NCBI GenBank assembly: GCA_946122785.1
Contig: CAMGYJ010000011.1
Coordinates: 8,990,001 to 9,054,000, forward strand
Direction: 5' to 3'
Origin: Linum tenue
Lineage: Eukaryota; Streptophyta; Magnoliopsida; Malpighiales; Linaceae
Length of the DNA stretch: 64,000 bases
Part shown: piece after piece, positions 21,903 through 33,945 of the stretch
Layout: the number at the start of each line of letters is the position of its first letter
How positions within the stretch are numbered: position 1 is the first letter of the stretch
Notes under the pieces: generated by a model
What the model saw: only the letters and a program-made list of their open reading frames with translations
Database searches by the model: none
What the model was told of the DNA's origin: nothing
Position numbers and translations under genes: made by a program

Positions 21903-22903
21903 AACAGAAACTAGCCGAACCATGGTTGCATCCATAGTTCGGGGGTTAATAACTCGAGCAAACAAGCACAATCTGGGTGGGGGTGCACATCAAAAATAAA
22001 GTAGGCAACTCAAGGTTCACATCCATAACAAACACACCCTCAGATCACATCATTAAGGGCCCCAACCGGCTCCCACAAAATGATATGAAAAACTGGCATT
22101 TCATCAAACACCTTGTGTGCACTATTAAATTAAGCAAAGAATGGACGAATTCCTAGCACACAAGGGCTCTATAAAGCAACGGAAACATCCCACAACACAT
22201 TCCACGCATAACCCAAGCCTTCCCCTCTATCAATTGCAATCAAATCACAAATTTCAAAGTGGTTCTCTATATATACACCCTGACACCCAATTCTCCACAA
22301 TTCACAAGGTAAAGGGCAAAATCAAACCTGGAGATGATGAGGGAAGGCAATGGAAGCGACGAAAGCCCAAAAATTCTGCCAAAAAATGCTCGTCGGAGCC
22401 TCGCCGGAAATCGCCTCCGGTGATCAAAATTCGGCTCAAATCGCCTCAAAACGAAGGGATAGGCCGAAAAGAAAAAGGGGAGATGGGATATGAGGTTGGT
22501 TTTGTGAAAAAACGAACAAAAATGGCCATAAAATTGCCAAAAGTGTGAAAAGGTACGGTTTTCTGGCGAGGGGAGAGGATTTTCTGGCCGACACGGCCGC
22601 GCGGGTGGATGCAGTGTGGGTGCAGTGCCTGCCTGTGTGCGGCCGAGAAATTCACACGGCCTGGCCAAGGAATTCACACGGTCGTGTGGGGCGCAATTTT
22701 GCATGTACTAGAATTCTAGGGGCTACACACGATCAAAGGCAATTTCCACGCGACCATGCGGAATTTAGGCTTGGCCGTGTGGAATTCCAAGGCTCCAGAT
22801 TTGACCAGTGTTTGCGCAAAGAGGCATCCGAACCTTCGACAACACCTCATGACTCAAAAACACAAAAAAATTAAAAGAAAAAGGAAAGGAAATGCAAACC
22901 GTA
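21903..22903 (-). other. Non-coding spacer between B pol and its 3' ORF
   Basis: No supported gene. It contains palindromic words similar to those in the LTRs (GGCCGTGTGGAATTCC around 22,770, and GAATTCACACGG around 22,670). The tract TTAAGTGTGGGGGTGTG on the minus strand at 21,886-21,902 borders the 3' ORF. Confidence 0.5.
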
Positions 22904-22921
22904 GTGAGGTTGCCTCCCCAC
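22904..22921 (-). other. Conserved post-pol hairpin of element B
   Basis: On the minus strand arms GTGGGG and CCTCAC enclose loop AGGCAA, one G-U pair being needed. It follows AAGAAGCTCTT and sits about 45 bp past the pol stop. Equivalent hairpins exist in A, D and E. Confidence 0.7.
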
Positions 22922-22964
22922 AAGAGCTTCTTTATCCTCTTTTAGCTGGACGCCAGTAGAGGAA

Positions 22965-23492
22965 CTAAGGGTCCTCGAGCTTGATCAGCAGCTCTGCGCG
23001 CCCGACATCACCTCCCAAGTACAACTTTAAAAGGTGACCCTTCACTTTGAATGGCTTAGTTTGAGCATTGCTGATCTCCATCGCACCGTGCGGGAATACT
23101 TGGGTGATTGTGAAGAATCCCGGCCACTGCGAACGCAGCTTGTCGAGAAAGAGTTTCATGCGTGCATTAAAGAGCAGAACACGATCACCTACCTGAAACT
23201 CCTCCGGGCCCTTCAACTGAGCGTCGTGGAGATGCTTGGTTCGCTCCTTGTAGAGCAGGGTTTTCTAGTAGGCGTGGTAACGCCATTCCTCCAACTCCAG
23301 TAGTTGCAGCTTACGTTCAGTACCTGCAACACTCAAATCCAGATTTAGCAGCTTAAAGGCCCAGAAGGCCTTGTGCTCTAGCTCTACTGGCAAAAGACAC
23401 CCCTTCCCATAGACAAGCCTATATGGCGAAGTACCAATCGGGTTTTTGTAGGCTGTCCTATATGCCCAGAGAGCATCTTTGAGCTTGGTGGA
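22965..23492 (-). pseudogene. Element B integrase C-terminal part
   Basis: Reading from 23,492 downwards the frame continues the integrase interrupted at 33,073: [19 protein letters not shown] follows the DWS found on the far side of element A. FQVGDRVLLFNARMKLF is the conserved C-terminal chromatin-proximal domain. It ends KLEDP and TAG. One in-frame TAG lies near YHAY. Confidence 0.85.
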
Positions 23493-24821
23493 TGATAGAC
23501 CAGTATTTGCACATGTTTAGACCACCATTCTTGAACCGTTTGAGAGTCGATTCTCGTGTTTTAAGCCGATTTCACGCTAGGTTGTACGTTTATGTCGTAT
23601 TTCAGGACTTGGCGTTGACGTGGAGGCGTGGAAACGAGTTTCGGTAAAAAAGGAGGAAGTTGGAGCGAATGGAGCTAGTGGAGGAAAATACCTGGTCAGC
23701 CCTTCAAATACCCGACTGGGTATTGGTACTTTGGACGCCAAAAGTCCAGAAGGGGACTCGGCCGTGAAGCTAAAATGCCAGGTCAGGTATTCTGAACCTC
23801 GATCGGGTATTAACCCCTATCCGCTGCGCGTCATTTTAAAATACCCGGTTGGTCACCTGAAATACCCGACCAGGTATTATGGCCGGGTATTGCGTTTTGC
23901 CCCTTTTGAAGGGAAGAAGACCAATTTTGAAGGGGTTTCGAGTTTTAGAGAAAGTACCTAGAGAGAGAGCTCGACGAACCAGAGTCTCCAAGCGCCCTAG
24001 ATCGATCTTCATCACCGTTGGAGCTCGGTTAAAGCTTGGAGAAGTGTCGATTGACTACCAAAAGCAGATTCTCATTCTTCACAACATGATTTAAGCATCT
24101 GACCTTGATTTCCCTTCTCTCTCTATGGAGTAAACTCTCTCACTCACCTGGGTATGAAGAACTCTAGATTTGTATGTTAGGTCTGGTTGTATGAACCCAA
24201 GTACCAATTCTTTGGTATTGATTATATTCAATTGAGGCATGCTTTTCTAAATTGCATGAATCCTCATCAAATTCCTATTGTTCCTGCTTTGACCTAGAAA
24301 GGGAATATCTGCCTAGGTTGATTGAGCACCCTTGGTTGAAGGTAGTGAATTGACGACTTTAGTCGAGGAGTCAATTCACTATTTTGTACTGGATTTACTC
24401 CAGTAGAGGAGGTTTGGTATGTTACCCCTAAGTTTGTTTACTCCAGTGGAGGTTAGTCGCCCGCTGGGGACTCAGATTGAGAGGGTCTGGAGACCTTTAG
24501 TCGAGACTGCACACTATCTAAGAACCTCCCGCAGTATAATTATCATTGAATTTGAACTTGGCGAATTACAACTTGACTTAACTACAGTCTAGGGGGAACC
24601 ATATCTGGTGACCTCTCTCAACTTTGAACACAACTTTTACTAATTTTTCCTGCTAGTTTAGTTAGACCTTCACTACATTTGAACCGCTAAATAATAAGAT
24701 TTTCATGGTGTAGTTATCACACCTAGGGCTCGGGTTGACATTTAAATCGAAAGTTGCTATACTACGCATTGGTAGGTGGTTATACTTGGCCACTTTCTAG
24801 TGTGATAGTACAGGTGTGTCA
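23493..24821 (+). repeat. 5' LTR of element A
   Basis: It runs from TGATAGACCAGTATTTGCAC to GTGTGTCA, 1329 bp. Between 23,687 and 23,891 lie about seven whole or half sites of a palindrome with arms AATACCCG and CGGGTATT. Confidence 0.9.
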
Positions 24822-24827
24822 AGTTTT

Positions 24828-24844
24828 TGGCGCCGTTGCCGGGG
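24828..24844 (+). promoter_or_regulatory. Primer-binding site of element A (tRNA-Asp)
   Basis: TGGCGCCGTTGCCGGGG is the exact complement of the CCA-terminated 3' end of plant tRNA-Asp, the primer type known for Athila elements. It starts 7 bp after the LTR. Confidence 0.9.
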
Positions 24845-24966
24845 AAGGCTACGTTGTTGAAGAAACGTGATTTGTGTTACTTTAGCATTTCATTTTTTGC
24901 ATTAACTGTTTGCTTTTTCTCACTTGTGCCTTCACGGGTTTGCTTGCTTGGCTGTGTGCATAGTGC

Positions 24967-26930
24967 ATGACCCGTATCCAGTTAGGAGATTTACTACCGT
25001 TGGATCCGGAGAACGCACTTGTTGCCAGCTTAGGAGAGAACAACGAGCAAGACTGGCTATGGAGGAAGTGCACGTCGACGGCCATTTCAGCAGCGACTTT
25101 GAGAAGGAGTACAAAATGGGCGACGATCACAACGGGATGAACCTGAACCTGGGGCATAACCCGCCCCAGTGGATGCCTCTTCAGGTTCCCCCGGTTAATC
25201 AGGTTGTTGCCAACAATGGAGTTCCCCAAGAATATGGTGCTCATCATCCACTGCCCCCGCGGGTTCTACTATGGAGTACTACTACACTCCACGGGTCGCT
25301 GACATCCGTTGTTTCATCTTGTATCCGCCCATTCCAGCAAATAATTTTGAGATCAAGCCATGATGGATTTAGCGGATAATATCTTCCATCCAGTTCCATG
25401 GCCTCAAGGATGAAGAGGCGAGGGTGCACTTTTCCCGATTCCTGCAGCTTACAAATGGGTTCAAGCTGAATGGGGTACCCGATGATGCAATCTGTCTCCA
25501 CCTTTTCCCCCACTCTCTGGTGGGGCATGCGAAGAGGTGGCTAGAGTCCCAACCCCCATTGTCCATCACTTCTTGGGATGATCTGGCCAACAAATTCGTG
25601 CACAGGTAGTATCCGACCTCGAAAACCACAAAAATTCAGCGTGAGATCATTCATTTCCTCCAAGAGCCAGATGAGTCACTTCGTGATGCATGGGAACGGT
25701 ACTCACGATTCTTCTGGCAGTGTCCACATCACGGCTTTAGTAGTGGGGAACTTCTACAATGCTCTCTCTCCGGAAAGCCAGAGGGTGATTGAGTCTTTAT
25801 GCCTAGGTGGGGACATTCTTAATAAGACTCCACCCGAACTAAACCAGATGATCAGTACCTTGGCTGCAAGAGATCATTCTTGGGGGCGAGCACCAGAGGC
25901 AGGAGTTCCCGGGATCGGGGTGTGCATGCCATGGAGGCTAGATCCGGGCTAGAGCGGGTGGTGGTCGAGTTGGTCCAAACATTGAAACAGCCCAATGGCC
26001 TCATTCCGAGAAGGGGCATGTTCTCCCCTTCAGTTTCACAGTGCCAGTGGTGTGAGAGTTCGAACCATCTAGTGGAAGACTGCCAGGCTATGCGGGAGTC
26101 TTTTACACCCCAGGAGTAGTTGGACTTCATCGCCAATGCTCGACGCCTTCATCCTTATAGTGGAACATATAACGAGGGGTGGCACCAGCATCCCAACTCC
26201 CACTGGTTCCCAGCACCAGCTGGTGGTTTTGAGCAGAGACACCCTTTTCCACAGCAACAGCCTTTTCAGCCCTGACAGGGGCAACCATTTCACCAATATG
26301 CTCCTTTACCATTATGATGGCCTTCATGACCACCAGCACGGCGAATTTCGCTAGGATGGACCAGTGCATCATCTCATTGGAGGCAGGCCAGAGGAACCAA
26401 GGTGCCATATTGCAGGATCTCTATAATCAGATTGGCGGCATAGCTCGCCAAAACAACACCAGAGCATCAGGGACTCTGCATGCCACCACCATTCCGAGCC
26501 TCACCGGCAACTGGATGCCATCACTACCAGGAGTGGCAAGACGACATCTGTTGTACCTGGCCGGCCAGGATGGAGGAGCCACTACCTCTTAGCACTTCCA
26601 GCTGATGATGCAGAAGTGAGGATGGAGAAAGAAGAACCTGCTACCAAGCCACAACCAGTGGTAAAGGAGCATATTCCCCAGCTTCCCTTCCCCACTTGAA
26701 TGCACAAAGACAAGCTGGAGAATGAGTTTGCCAAATTCATGGCAATGTTGAAGCAGGTCAATATTAGCATGCCGTTCGTGGAGGCACTGTTGAAGATTCC
26801 CAAGTACACCTTTTCATGAAGGATCTCCTCACTAACAAAAAGAAACTTGGGGATCTCTCGACAGTGATGCTGAGCGAGGAGTGTTCTGCCATCATGCAGA
26901 ACAAGCTGCCCGAGAAGCGCAAAGACCCAT
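24967..26930 (+). pseudogene. Element A Gag, multiply frameshifted
   Basis: It begins MTRIQLGDLLPLDPE, matching the start of B Gag (MTRSQSGDLFPLDQE). The capsid core includes ARVHFSRFLQLTNGFKLNGV, HAKRWLESQPPLSITSWDDL and SLRDAWERYSRFFWQCPHHG. The zinc knuckle CQWCESSNHLVEDC (C-x2-C-x4-H-x4-C) is intact near 26,045. An in-frame TAG at about 25,607 and several later stops interrupt the frame. Confidence 0.85.
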
Positions 26931-26935
26931 GAATC

Positions 26936-27475
26936 CCTCTTGTCATTGGCAGCATGCATGTAGGAAAGTCCTTGGCGGATCTAGGCGCTAGCATTAACGT
27001 CATGCCCTATAAATTGTTCAAGAAGCTAGGCCTAGGTGAACCTAGAACTACTAGGATGAGCATTCAGTTAGCTGATCGCTCTATTGTGAATCCTAGGGTT
27101 ATCATAGAGGATCTGCTTGTTAACGTAGGTGCATTCACATATCCTGTTGATTTTGTTATTCTGGATATCAATGAGGATGTGGATAGGCTTTGATTTTGAT
27201 AAGGGGTTTTTTTTATAAGGGATGTGCGTTTGATTTTGGGTAGACCATTTCTCGCCACCGCCAAGGCACTTATTGATGTACATAGTGGTAAACTGATCTT
27301 GCGGGATGGGGATGAACAAGATATTTTTTCTGTGTCGGACAATGGGAAGCATTCTCATTTGCATGATTACCTAGATTACAATGATATCCTTGCTGATTTT
27401 GAGACCGCACTCGCCATCACGAGTGTGGGTACTGACGATGCTCTTGAGCGTTGTATTTTGCTAGGTGAGTAAGCA
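26936..27475 (+). pseudogene. Element A aspartic protease
   Basis: HVGKSLADLGASINVMPYKL carries the gypsy-type active site (D-L-G-A-S). FTYPVDFVILDINED and LGRPFLATAKALIDV complete the fold. A frame break lies near 27,190 in a T-rich run. Confidence 0.85.
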
Positions 27476-27834
27476 TCGCACGAGCCACAGCTAGAGGTGC
27501 AGTTGGCCGTGCTGGGGAGTGGCAAATTCCTGGAGGGTGATAAGCTGTTCAAACTGATCTAACCTCACCTCGCATCACCACCTCCTTGGAGGAGCCACCA
27601 GAATTGGAGCTAAAGCCCCTCCCTCCTAATTTGGAGTATGCATTTCTCGAGGAGGGGAACAAGCTTCCAGTCATCATTAGCTCGACCCTCACACCCGAGT
27701 AGAAGGTCAGACAGGTGGCCTTGCTGAAGCAGTACGAGCGAGCTCTAGCGTCGAAGATCACTGATATCCGGGGGATCAACCCCTCTTTCTGCTCCCACTG
27801 GATACTTCTAGAGGATGAGATGCGGCTTGTAAGA

Positions 27835-28700
27835 CAACCCTAACGGAGATTGACACCGAACCTGGAGGCTGTGGTTCGGGCAAAGATCGTGAAGCTGATG
27901 GACACGGGGATCATCTTCGCCATTTTTTATAGTGAGTGGGTCAGTCCCACCCAGGTGGTGCCTAAAAAGGGTGGGATGACCGTAGTGCCCAACGAGAGGA
28001 ACGAGCTCATCCCGATGCGAACGGTGACTGGGTACCGCGTTTGCATCGACTACCAGCGTCTCAACGACGCCACCCGGAAGGATCACTTCCCGCTACATTT
28101 CATTGACCAGATGCTTGAGAGGCTGGCGGTACACGAGTTCTACGGTTTCCTGGATGGGATGTCCGGGTATTTTCAGATCCCCATTGCACCGGAAGACCAG
28201 GCGAACACCACCTTCACCTGCCCTTTCGACACATTTGCTTACCGGAGGATCCCGTTCGGCCTTTGCAACGCCCCAACCACATTTCAGCGTTGCATGGAGA
28301 AATCATGGAGGTGTTTATGGAAGAATTTTTGGTTTATGGGGACTCATTCTCTCTCTGTCGCCATAACCTAGAACTCGTCCTAAAATGGTGTAAAGAGACG
28401 AACCTGGCACTGAGTTGGGAGAAGTGCCACTTCATGGTTCGCGAAGGCATAGTTCTGGGGCATAAGATCTCCATGTTGAGGATTGAGGGGGACAAAGCCA
28501 AGATCGAGACTATCAGTAAGCTGCCTCCTCCCACATCTGTTAAGGGGATCCACAGTTTCTTGGGCCATGCAGGGTTCTACAGGCGGTTCATCAAAGACTT
28601 CTCGAAGATCGCCTTGCCCCTGAAAAATCTCCTTGAGAAGGATGCCCCCTTCCAGTTCACCAACGCCTGCACAGCAAAATTCACAACCTTGAAGGAGAAG
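27835..28700 (+). pseudogene. Element A reverse transcriptase, changed active site
   Basis: Motifs run in order: GYRVCIDYQRLNDATRKDH, FLDGMSGYFQIPIAPEDQ, FGLCNAPTTFQRCM. About 30 bp is missing after QRCM compared with B. The catalytic box, FMDDF in B, reads FMEEF here, so both Asp of the metal-binding pair are Glu. [20 protein letters not shown] marks the RT-RNase H connection. Confidence 0.88.
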
Positions 28701-28709
28701 CTCACTCAT

Positions 28710-28957
28710 CCTTGGCATCGTTGAGGGTCTTCGAGGCGTAGTAGATAGGACGAAAGTGCTGATCTCGCCTCTGCCCCAAGACATCTCCAACAGCAAAGTC
28801 ACTCATGCTCCTATCGTGGTCACCCCTTACTGGCCTCTACCGTTCGAGCTGATGTGCGATGCCAGTGACTTTACTGTTGGAGCTGTCTTGGGGCATAGGC
28901 GAGATCAGCACTTTCGTCCTATCTACTACGCCTCGAAGACCCTCAACGATGCCAAGG
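28710..28957 (+). repeat. 94-bp inverted duplication inside element A pol
   Basis: The segment 28,710-28,803 is the reverse complement, with about four mismatches, of 28,864-28,957, which is genuine RNase H coding sequence. The word CACTCAT flanks the inserted copy on both sides. The insertion splits the RT-RNase H frame. Confidence 0.9.
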
Positions 28958-29170
28958 AGAACTACACCACCACGGAGAAGGAGCTCCTCGCGGTGGTGTT
29001 CGCCTTCGAAAAATTTCGTCCTTATCTGGTCTTATCTCATGTGACAATATACACGGATCACTCCGCAATACGATACTTGATGAGCAAGGCCGATGCCAAG
29101 CCTAGGCTCATACGATGGATCTTATTACTGCAGGAGTTCGACATCGAGATCCGGGACGAGAGGAGTCGAA
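28800..29170 (+). pseudogene. Element A RNase H
   Basis: [40 protein letters not shown] and [20 protein letters not shown] hold the expected Asp, Glu and Asp catalytic residues. The frame breaks near 29,170 before the integrase linker. Confidence 0.88.
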
Positions 29171-30556
29171 CATGTTGCTGTTGAGCATCTCTCCCGGTTG
29201 GACGCACCTCCTATGGACAACCTCGTGGAGGAGATCAACGACTCCTTCCCAGATGAGAGACTGATGATGATGGGCCTGGTGGAGAGTGTCACCCCTTGGT
29301 ACTATGATTTCGCGAACTATCTGGTAGGCCAGCAGCTACCCAAGGGGATGACAACTCATGCCAAGAGGAAGTTTTTCTCCGACCCGCATCTCTTCAGAAT
29401 CGGAGCCGACGGGGTCATCCATCGTTGTGTCATGGACAATGAGATGGAGGGCATTCTGTCTAATTGCCATGAGGGACCTACTGGCAGGCACCATGGTGGT
29501 AACCGCACGGTGAGGAAGGTGCTACAGTCGGGCTTCTACTGGCCCACGCTCTTCAAGGACTCAGACACCTTTGCACGCAGAAGCGGCCGATGCCAGAGGT
29601 CAGGTAACATCTCTGCCCGTGATGAGATGCCCCAGAATGTGTTTACAACTTATGAAATTTTTTATGTCTTGGGTACCGGCTTCATGGTCCCCTTCCCTCC
29701 ATCATTTGGCAATAAATACATCTTATTTGCTGTTGATTACGTATCTAGGTGGGCTGAGGCGCAAGCTTTTCCCACCAATGATGCTAGACGTGTTTGTCAG
29801 TTTTTGAAGCAGCTATTCTCCCAGTTCGGGACACCTAGAGCCATAATTAGCGATCGAGGCACCCATTTCCAGGGCTAGTTCGATAAATTACTGTCTCGCT
29901 ATGGTGTAACTCATAAGGTGTCTATGGCCTACCACCCCCAAACGAGTGGTTAGGCCGAGCTGACGAATCGGGAGCTTAAGGGCATACTCGAGAAAACGGT
30001 GGATCAATCTCGCAAGGATTGGTCCACCAAGCTTGATGATGCTCTCTGGGCATACCAAACTGCCTACAAGGCGCCGATTAGTACTTCGCCGTATCGGCTT
30101 GTCTATGGAAAGGCATGTCACCTGCCAGTGGAGCTAGAGCACAAGGCGTTATGGGCCCTTTAGCTAGTCAACTTGGATGTTAGTCTTGCAGGTACTGAAC
30201 GAAAAATGTAGATGCTGGAGCTGGAGCTAGAAGAATGGCATTACCACGCCTATGAGAACACCAAGATGTAAAAGGAGCAAACTAAACGTCTTCACAACTC
30301 TAGATTAAGGGGTCCGAAGGAGTTTTAGGTTGGTGATCGAGTTATCCTCTATAACTCTTGCTTGAAACTCTTTCCTGGAAAACTCCACTTCTAGTGGTCT
30401 GGACCGTTCATGGTCACACAGGTGCTCCCGTATGGCACGATTGAGATTGCCAACCCATAAAATTAGCCATTTAAAGTGAATGGCCATCGTCTCAAGCTCT
30501 ATCTGGGAGACGAGGTCGAACGTCCACAGTTGGTCATTGAGCTCGCGGACCCTTAG
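29170..30556 (+). pseudogene. Element A integrase with many amber codons
   Basis: [16 protein letters not shown] opens the linker. CHEGPTGRHHGGNRTVRKVL marks the zinc domain, VDYVSRWAEAQAFPTNDA and IISDRGTHFQG the core, and [20 protein letters not shown] follows. The zinc Cys pair is altered (RRSGRC). From 29,877 a single frame runs to the end with seven premature TAG and two TAA. The natural stop is the TAG after ADP, matching B. Confidence 0.88.
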
Positions 30557-30599
30557 TTCCGCCATGGGCATCCAGCTAAAACACGGTAAAGAAGCGCTT

Positions 30600-30617
30600 G
30601 TGGGGAGGCAACCCCAC
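30600..30617 (+). other. Conserved post-pol hairpin of element A
   Basis: Arms GTGGGG and CCCCAC enclose AGGCAA, preceded by ACGGTAAAGAAGCGCTT, 45 bp after the pol stop. It is identical to the hairpin in element E. Confidence 0.8.
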
Positions 30618-31690
30618 CACGGTTTGCGTTTCTTTTTCCCTTTTTCTTTGTTTCGTAGTGTGTTTGAGTCAGTTGCACGTCTGTGATGAAGTTAGGTCGT
30701 CTGGTATGCCTTGGTTTGGTGTTTTTGTGGAGGGGAGTTCCCCTTATCCTTCCCTCTTCTCCATTGTGGGCAATGTCGAACTTAAGTGTGGGGGGGGATG
30801 TTTTTATTTGACTACTTAGATCTGTTTGTTTGCTTGGAGCCTAGTCCACTGTCCAAATTTCGATTTGAGGGCTCTAAGTACGTGTTCCTTGCAATTTCCT
30901 ACTCAGTATGCTTTGAATTGACAGTCTCTATAGTAATATGCAACCTAGGGAGGTAGTGTAGCACTACGGAGGATGTTGATGCATTTAAGAAGTCTCATTT
31001 CTTCTTCGTATTGTGTTGGTTGATTGTGTGAATTAGTGATCCTAGGACCCTTGAATTGTGTGGTGTTATGGACTCTCTACCTGTCATGGACTCCTGTATC
31101 ATGTTTTGAAAAAAAAGTGCTAAAAAAGTGCTTTAAAATAACGTCTCCCGTGCGAATAGGGCGAAAGTGTGTAAGGGGAGACGGGAATCCGTTCCCAATT
31201 TCCACCTACTACCTCCACTCCCCTTACATTCCTTTCCCCGCATGAGGCTCGAGACATCTGCTCCCGGCATGGCTGGTAAGAGCATCTCCCGACATGGTCG
31301 GTAAGAGCCGGGTTCCCGCAAAACCTTTGCTAGGTGGGAGCCCCGTTTTCTGAAAATCGGGTTGGAACCCTTGAAAAAAGAAAAAAAAACAAGAAAAAGG
31401 AAGAAAAGAAAAAAGGGGTTCCAACCATCTTCAAAAAGAAAATAAGAGCACCTTGAAAAATGTGAGTCCATGATCCTTTGTTTTTGAGAGTCCCTTTGTC
31501 CACGATTCATTTGTCCTCTCATCACTGTTCACCATGATGCCAACTCGAGACTAGCGTTCTCGTTGAAGAAGTTAGGAGATGACTTGTGTGTCGATTGACC
31601 TCGTAAGTTGCTAAATGATCTAGGACATCCTCTATCGACAATCGAGGGTGCTTGTTGCTATAGAGATCTGGAGAGCTGCATTGGTTTGAG
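30618..31690 (+). other. Non-coding 3' region of element A
   Basis: No gene. It contains a small hairpin (CATTG, TGGG, CAATG at 30,762-30,775) followed by TTAAGTGTGGGGGGGG at 30,782-30,797, a near copy of the terminal polypurine tract. It also holds the inverted repeat CTTGGAGCC (30,833-30,841) and GGCTCTAAG (30,870-30,878). Confidence 0.75.
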
Positions 31691-31694
31691 TTAG

Positions 31695-31735
31695 GTTTGC
31701 TTGAGGGCAAGCAAACGGTTAAGTGTGGGGGCATT
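31695..31735 (+). promoter_or_regulatory. Polypurine tract and preceding hairpin of element A
   Basis: Arms GTTTGCTTG (31,695-31,703) and CAAGCAAAC (31,708-31,716) enclose AGGG. TTAAGTGTGGGGGCATT then abuts the 3' LTR. Confidence 0.85.
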
Positions 31736-33072
31736 TGAAAGACCAGTATTTGCACATGTTTAGACCACCATTCTTGAACCGTTTGAGAGTCGATTCTCGT
31801 ATTTTAAGACGATTTTTCATGCTAGGTTATGTGTTTATATCGTATTTCAGGACTTGGCGTTGACGTGGAGGCGTGGAAATGAGTTTTGGGTCAAAAAGGA
31901 GGACGTTGGAGCGAATGGAGCTGGAGGAGGAAAATACCCAGTCGGCCCTTGAAATACCCGACCGGGTATTGCTGCTTTGGACGCTAAAAGTCCAGAAGGG
32001 GACCCGGCCGTGAAGCTAAAATGCCTGATCGGGTATTCTGAACCTCGATCGGGTATTAACCCCTATCCACTGCGCGTCGTTTTAAAATACCCGGCCGGTC
32101 ACCTGAAATACACGACTGGGTATTATGGCCGAGTATCCCGTTTTGCCCCTTTTGAAGGGAAGAAGACCAATTTTGAAGGGGATCCGAGTTTAGAGAAAGA
32201 AAGTAGATACCTAGAGAGAGCGACGAACCAGAGTCTCCAAGTGCCCTAGATCGATCTTCATCACCATTGGAGTTCAGCTAAAGCCTGGAGAAGTGCCGAT
32301 TGACTACCTGAAGCAGATTCTCATCCTTCACAACATGATTTCTTCATCTGACCTTGATTTTCCTTCTCTCTCTATGGAGTAAACTCTCTCACTCACCTGG
32401 GTATGAAGAACCCTAGATTTGTATGTTAGGTCTGGTTGTATGAACCCAAGTACGAATTCTTTGGTATTGATTATTTTCAATTGAGGCATGATTTTCTGAA
32501 TTGCATGAATCCTGATCAAATTCCCGTTGTTCGTGCTTTGACCTAGAAAGAGAATATCTGCCTAGGTTGATAGAGCACCCTTGATTGAAGGTAGTGAATT
32601 GATGACTTTAGTTCAGGAGTCAATTCACTTTTTTGTACTGGATTTACTCTAGTAGAGGAGGTTTAGTACGTTAGGGCCTCAGTCATTTTACTCCGGTGGA
32701 TGTTAATCGCCCGTTGGGGACTCAGATTGAGTGGGTCTGGAGACCTTTAGTCAAGACTGCAGACTGTTTAAGAACCTCCTGCAATATAATTATCATTGAA
32801 TTTGAACTTGGCAAATTACAACTTGACTTAACTGCAGTCTAGGGGGAACCATATCTGGGTGACCTCTCTCAACTTTGAACACAACTTTTACTATTTTTCC
32901 CTGCTAGTTTAGTTAGACCTTCACTACACTTGAACCTCGAAATAATAATATTTTCACGGAATGGTCATCACACCTAGGACCCGTGTTGACATTTAAATCG
33001 AAAATTGCTATACTACGCATTGGTAGGTGGTTATACTTGGCCACTTTCTAGTGTGACATTACAGGCGTGTTA
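31736..33072 (+). repeat. 3' LTR of element A
   Basis: It is 1337 bp and matches the 5' LTR end to end with scattered substitutions. It ends GTGTTA where the 5' LTR ends GTGTCA. A clear AATACCCG/CGGGTATT palindrome lies at 31,953-31,970. Confidence 0.9.
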
Positions 33073-33077
33073 GTGGA

Positions 33078-33945
33078 CCAGTCCTTGCAGGACTGATCCA
33101 CCGTATTTTCAATTATTCTTTTAAGCTCCCGATTCGTCAGCTCGGCTTGACCATTCATCTGGGGATGGTAAGCTACCGACACCTAATGCTTAACACCATA
33201 GTGAGAGAGGAGCTTAGTGAATTGCCCTTGAAAATGGGTTCCTATATCACTTATGATGGCGCGAGGTGTCATGAACTGAGAGAATAGCTTCTTCAGAAAT
33301 GAGCAGAGCGTCTTGCATCATTGGTGGGCATGGCTTGAGTTTCTTCCCACCTCGAGACGTAGTCTACCGCAACCAGTATGTACAAGTTACCGCAAGATGG
33401 AGGGAATGGGCCCATGAAATCGATGCCCCAAACATAAAAAATTTCACAAACGATAGATATATGTTGGAGCATCTCATCCCGTGAAGAAATGTTACCTGAC
33501 CTCTAGCAGCGGTCGCACTGTCGTGCGAAGGTGTCTGCATCCTTGAAGAGTGAGGGCCAGTAGAAGTCCAACTGTAGCACCTTCCGCGCCGTGCGGTTTC
33601 CCCCATGGTGACTGCCATTAGGTCCCTCGTGGCATTGAGACAGGATGTCTCCCATCTCGTTCTCCATGACGCAGGGCCGGATCACGCCATCTGCTCCGAT
33701 CCTAAAGAGGTAAGGATCCTCATAGAAATAATGCTTCATGTCGGAGAAGAACTTGCGCTTTGTATGAATGGCCATCCTCATTGGTAGCTGCTTGCCCTCC
33801 AGATAATTGGCAAAGTCAGAATACCAAGGGGTCACGCTCTCTACCAAGGTCATCGCCAGCAATTGCTCACCCGGGAAGGAGTCATTGATCTCTTCCACGA
33901 AGTTGTCCACTGGAGGGGCTTCCAACCGTGATCTCGATATCAAAT
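33078..33945 (-). pseudogene. Element B integrase N-terminal part and core
   Basis: The piece 33,943-33,503 carries CHEGPNGSHHGGNRTARKVL and DTFARQCDRC (zinc ligands). The core continues to 33,078, where [10 protein letters not shown] and then DWS occur before the break made by element A. Its continuation is at 23,492. The zinc Cys pair is intact here, unlike in A. Confidence 0.85.

Larger units (their letters stand above)
23493..33072 (+). mobile_element. Athila-type Ty3/gypsy element A, inserted in B
   Basis: Perfect target copies GTGGA lie at 23,488-23,492 and 33,073-33,077. LTRs are at 23,493-24,821 and 31,736-33,072, with a primer site matching the tRNA-Asp 3' end at 24,828-24,844. Gag, protease, RT, RNase H and integrase are in order. 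It lacks a 3' ORF. It is inactive: many in-frame stops, an inverted 94-bp duplication in pol, and changed RT active-site residues. Confidence 0.9.

Noticed and set aside
24828..24844. Apparent tRNA-Asp and tRNA-Met gene pieces at several places
   Set aside because: Only 12-17 nt of the 3' end match and each lies beside an LTR, so they are primer-binding sites and not tRNA genes.
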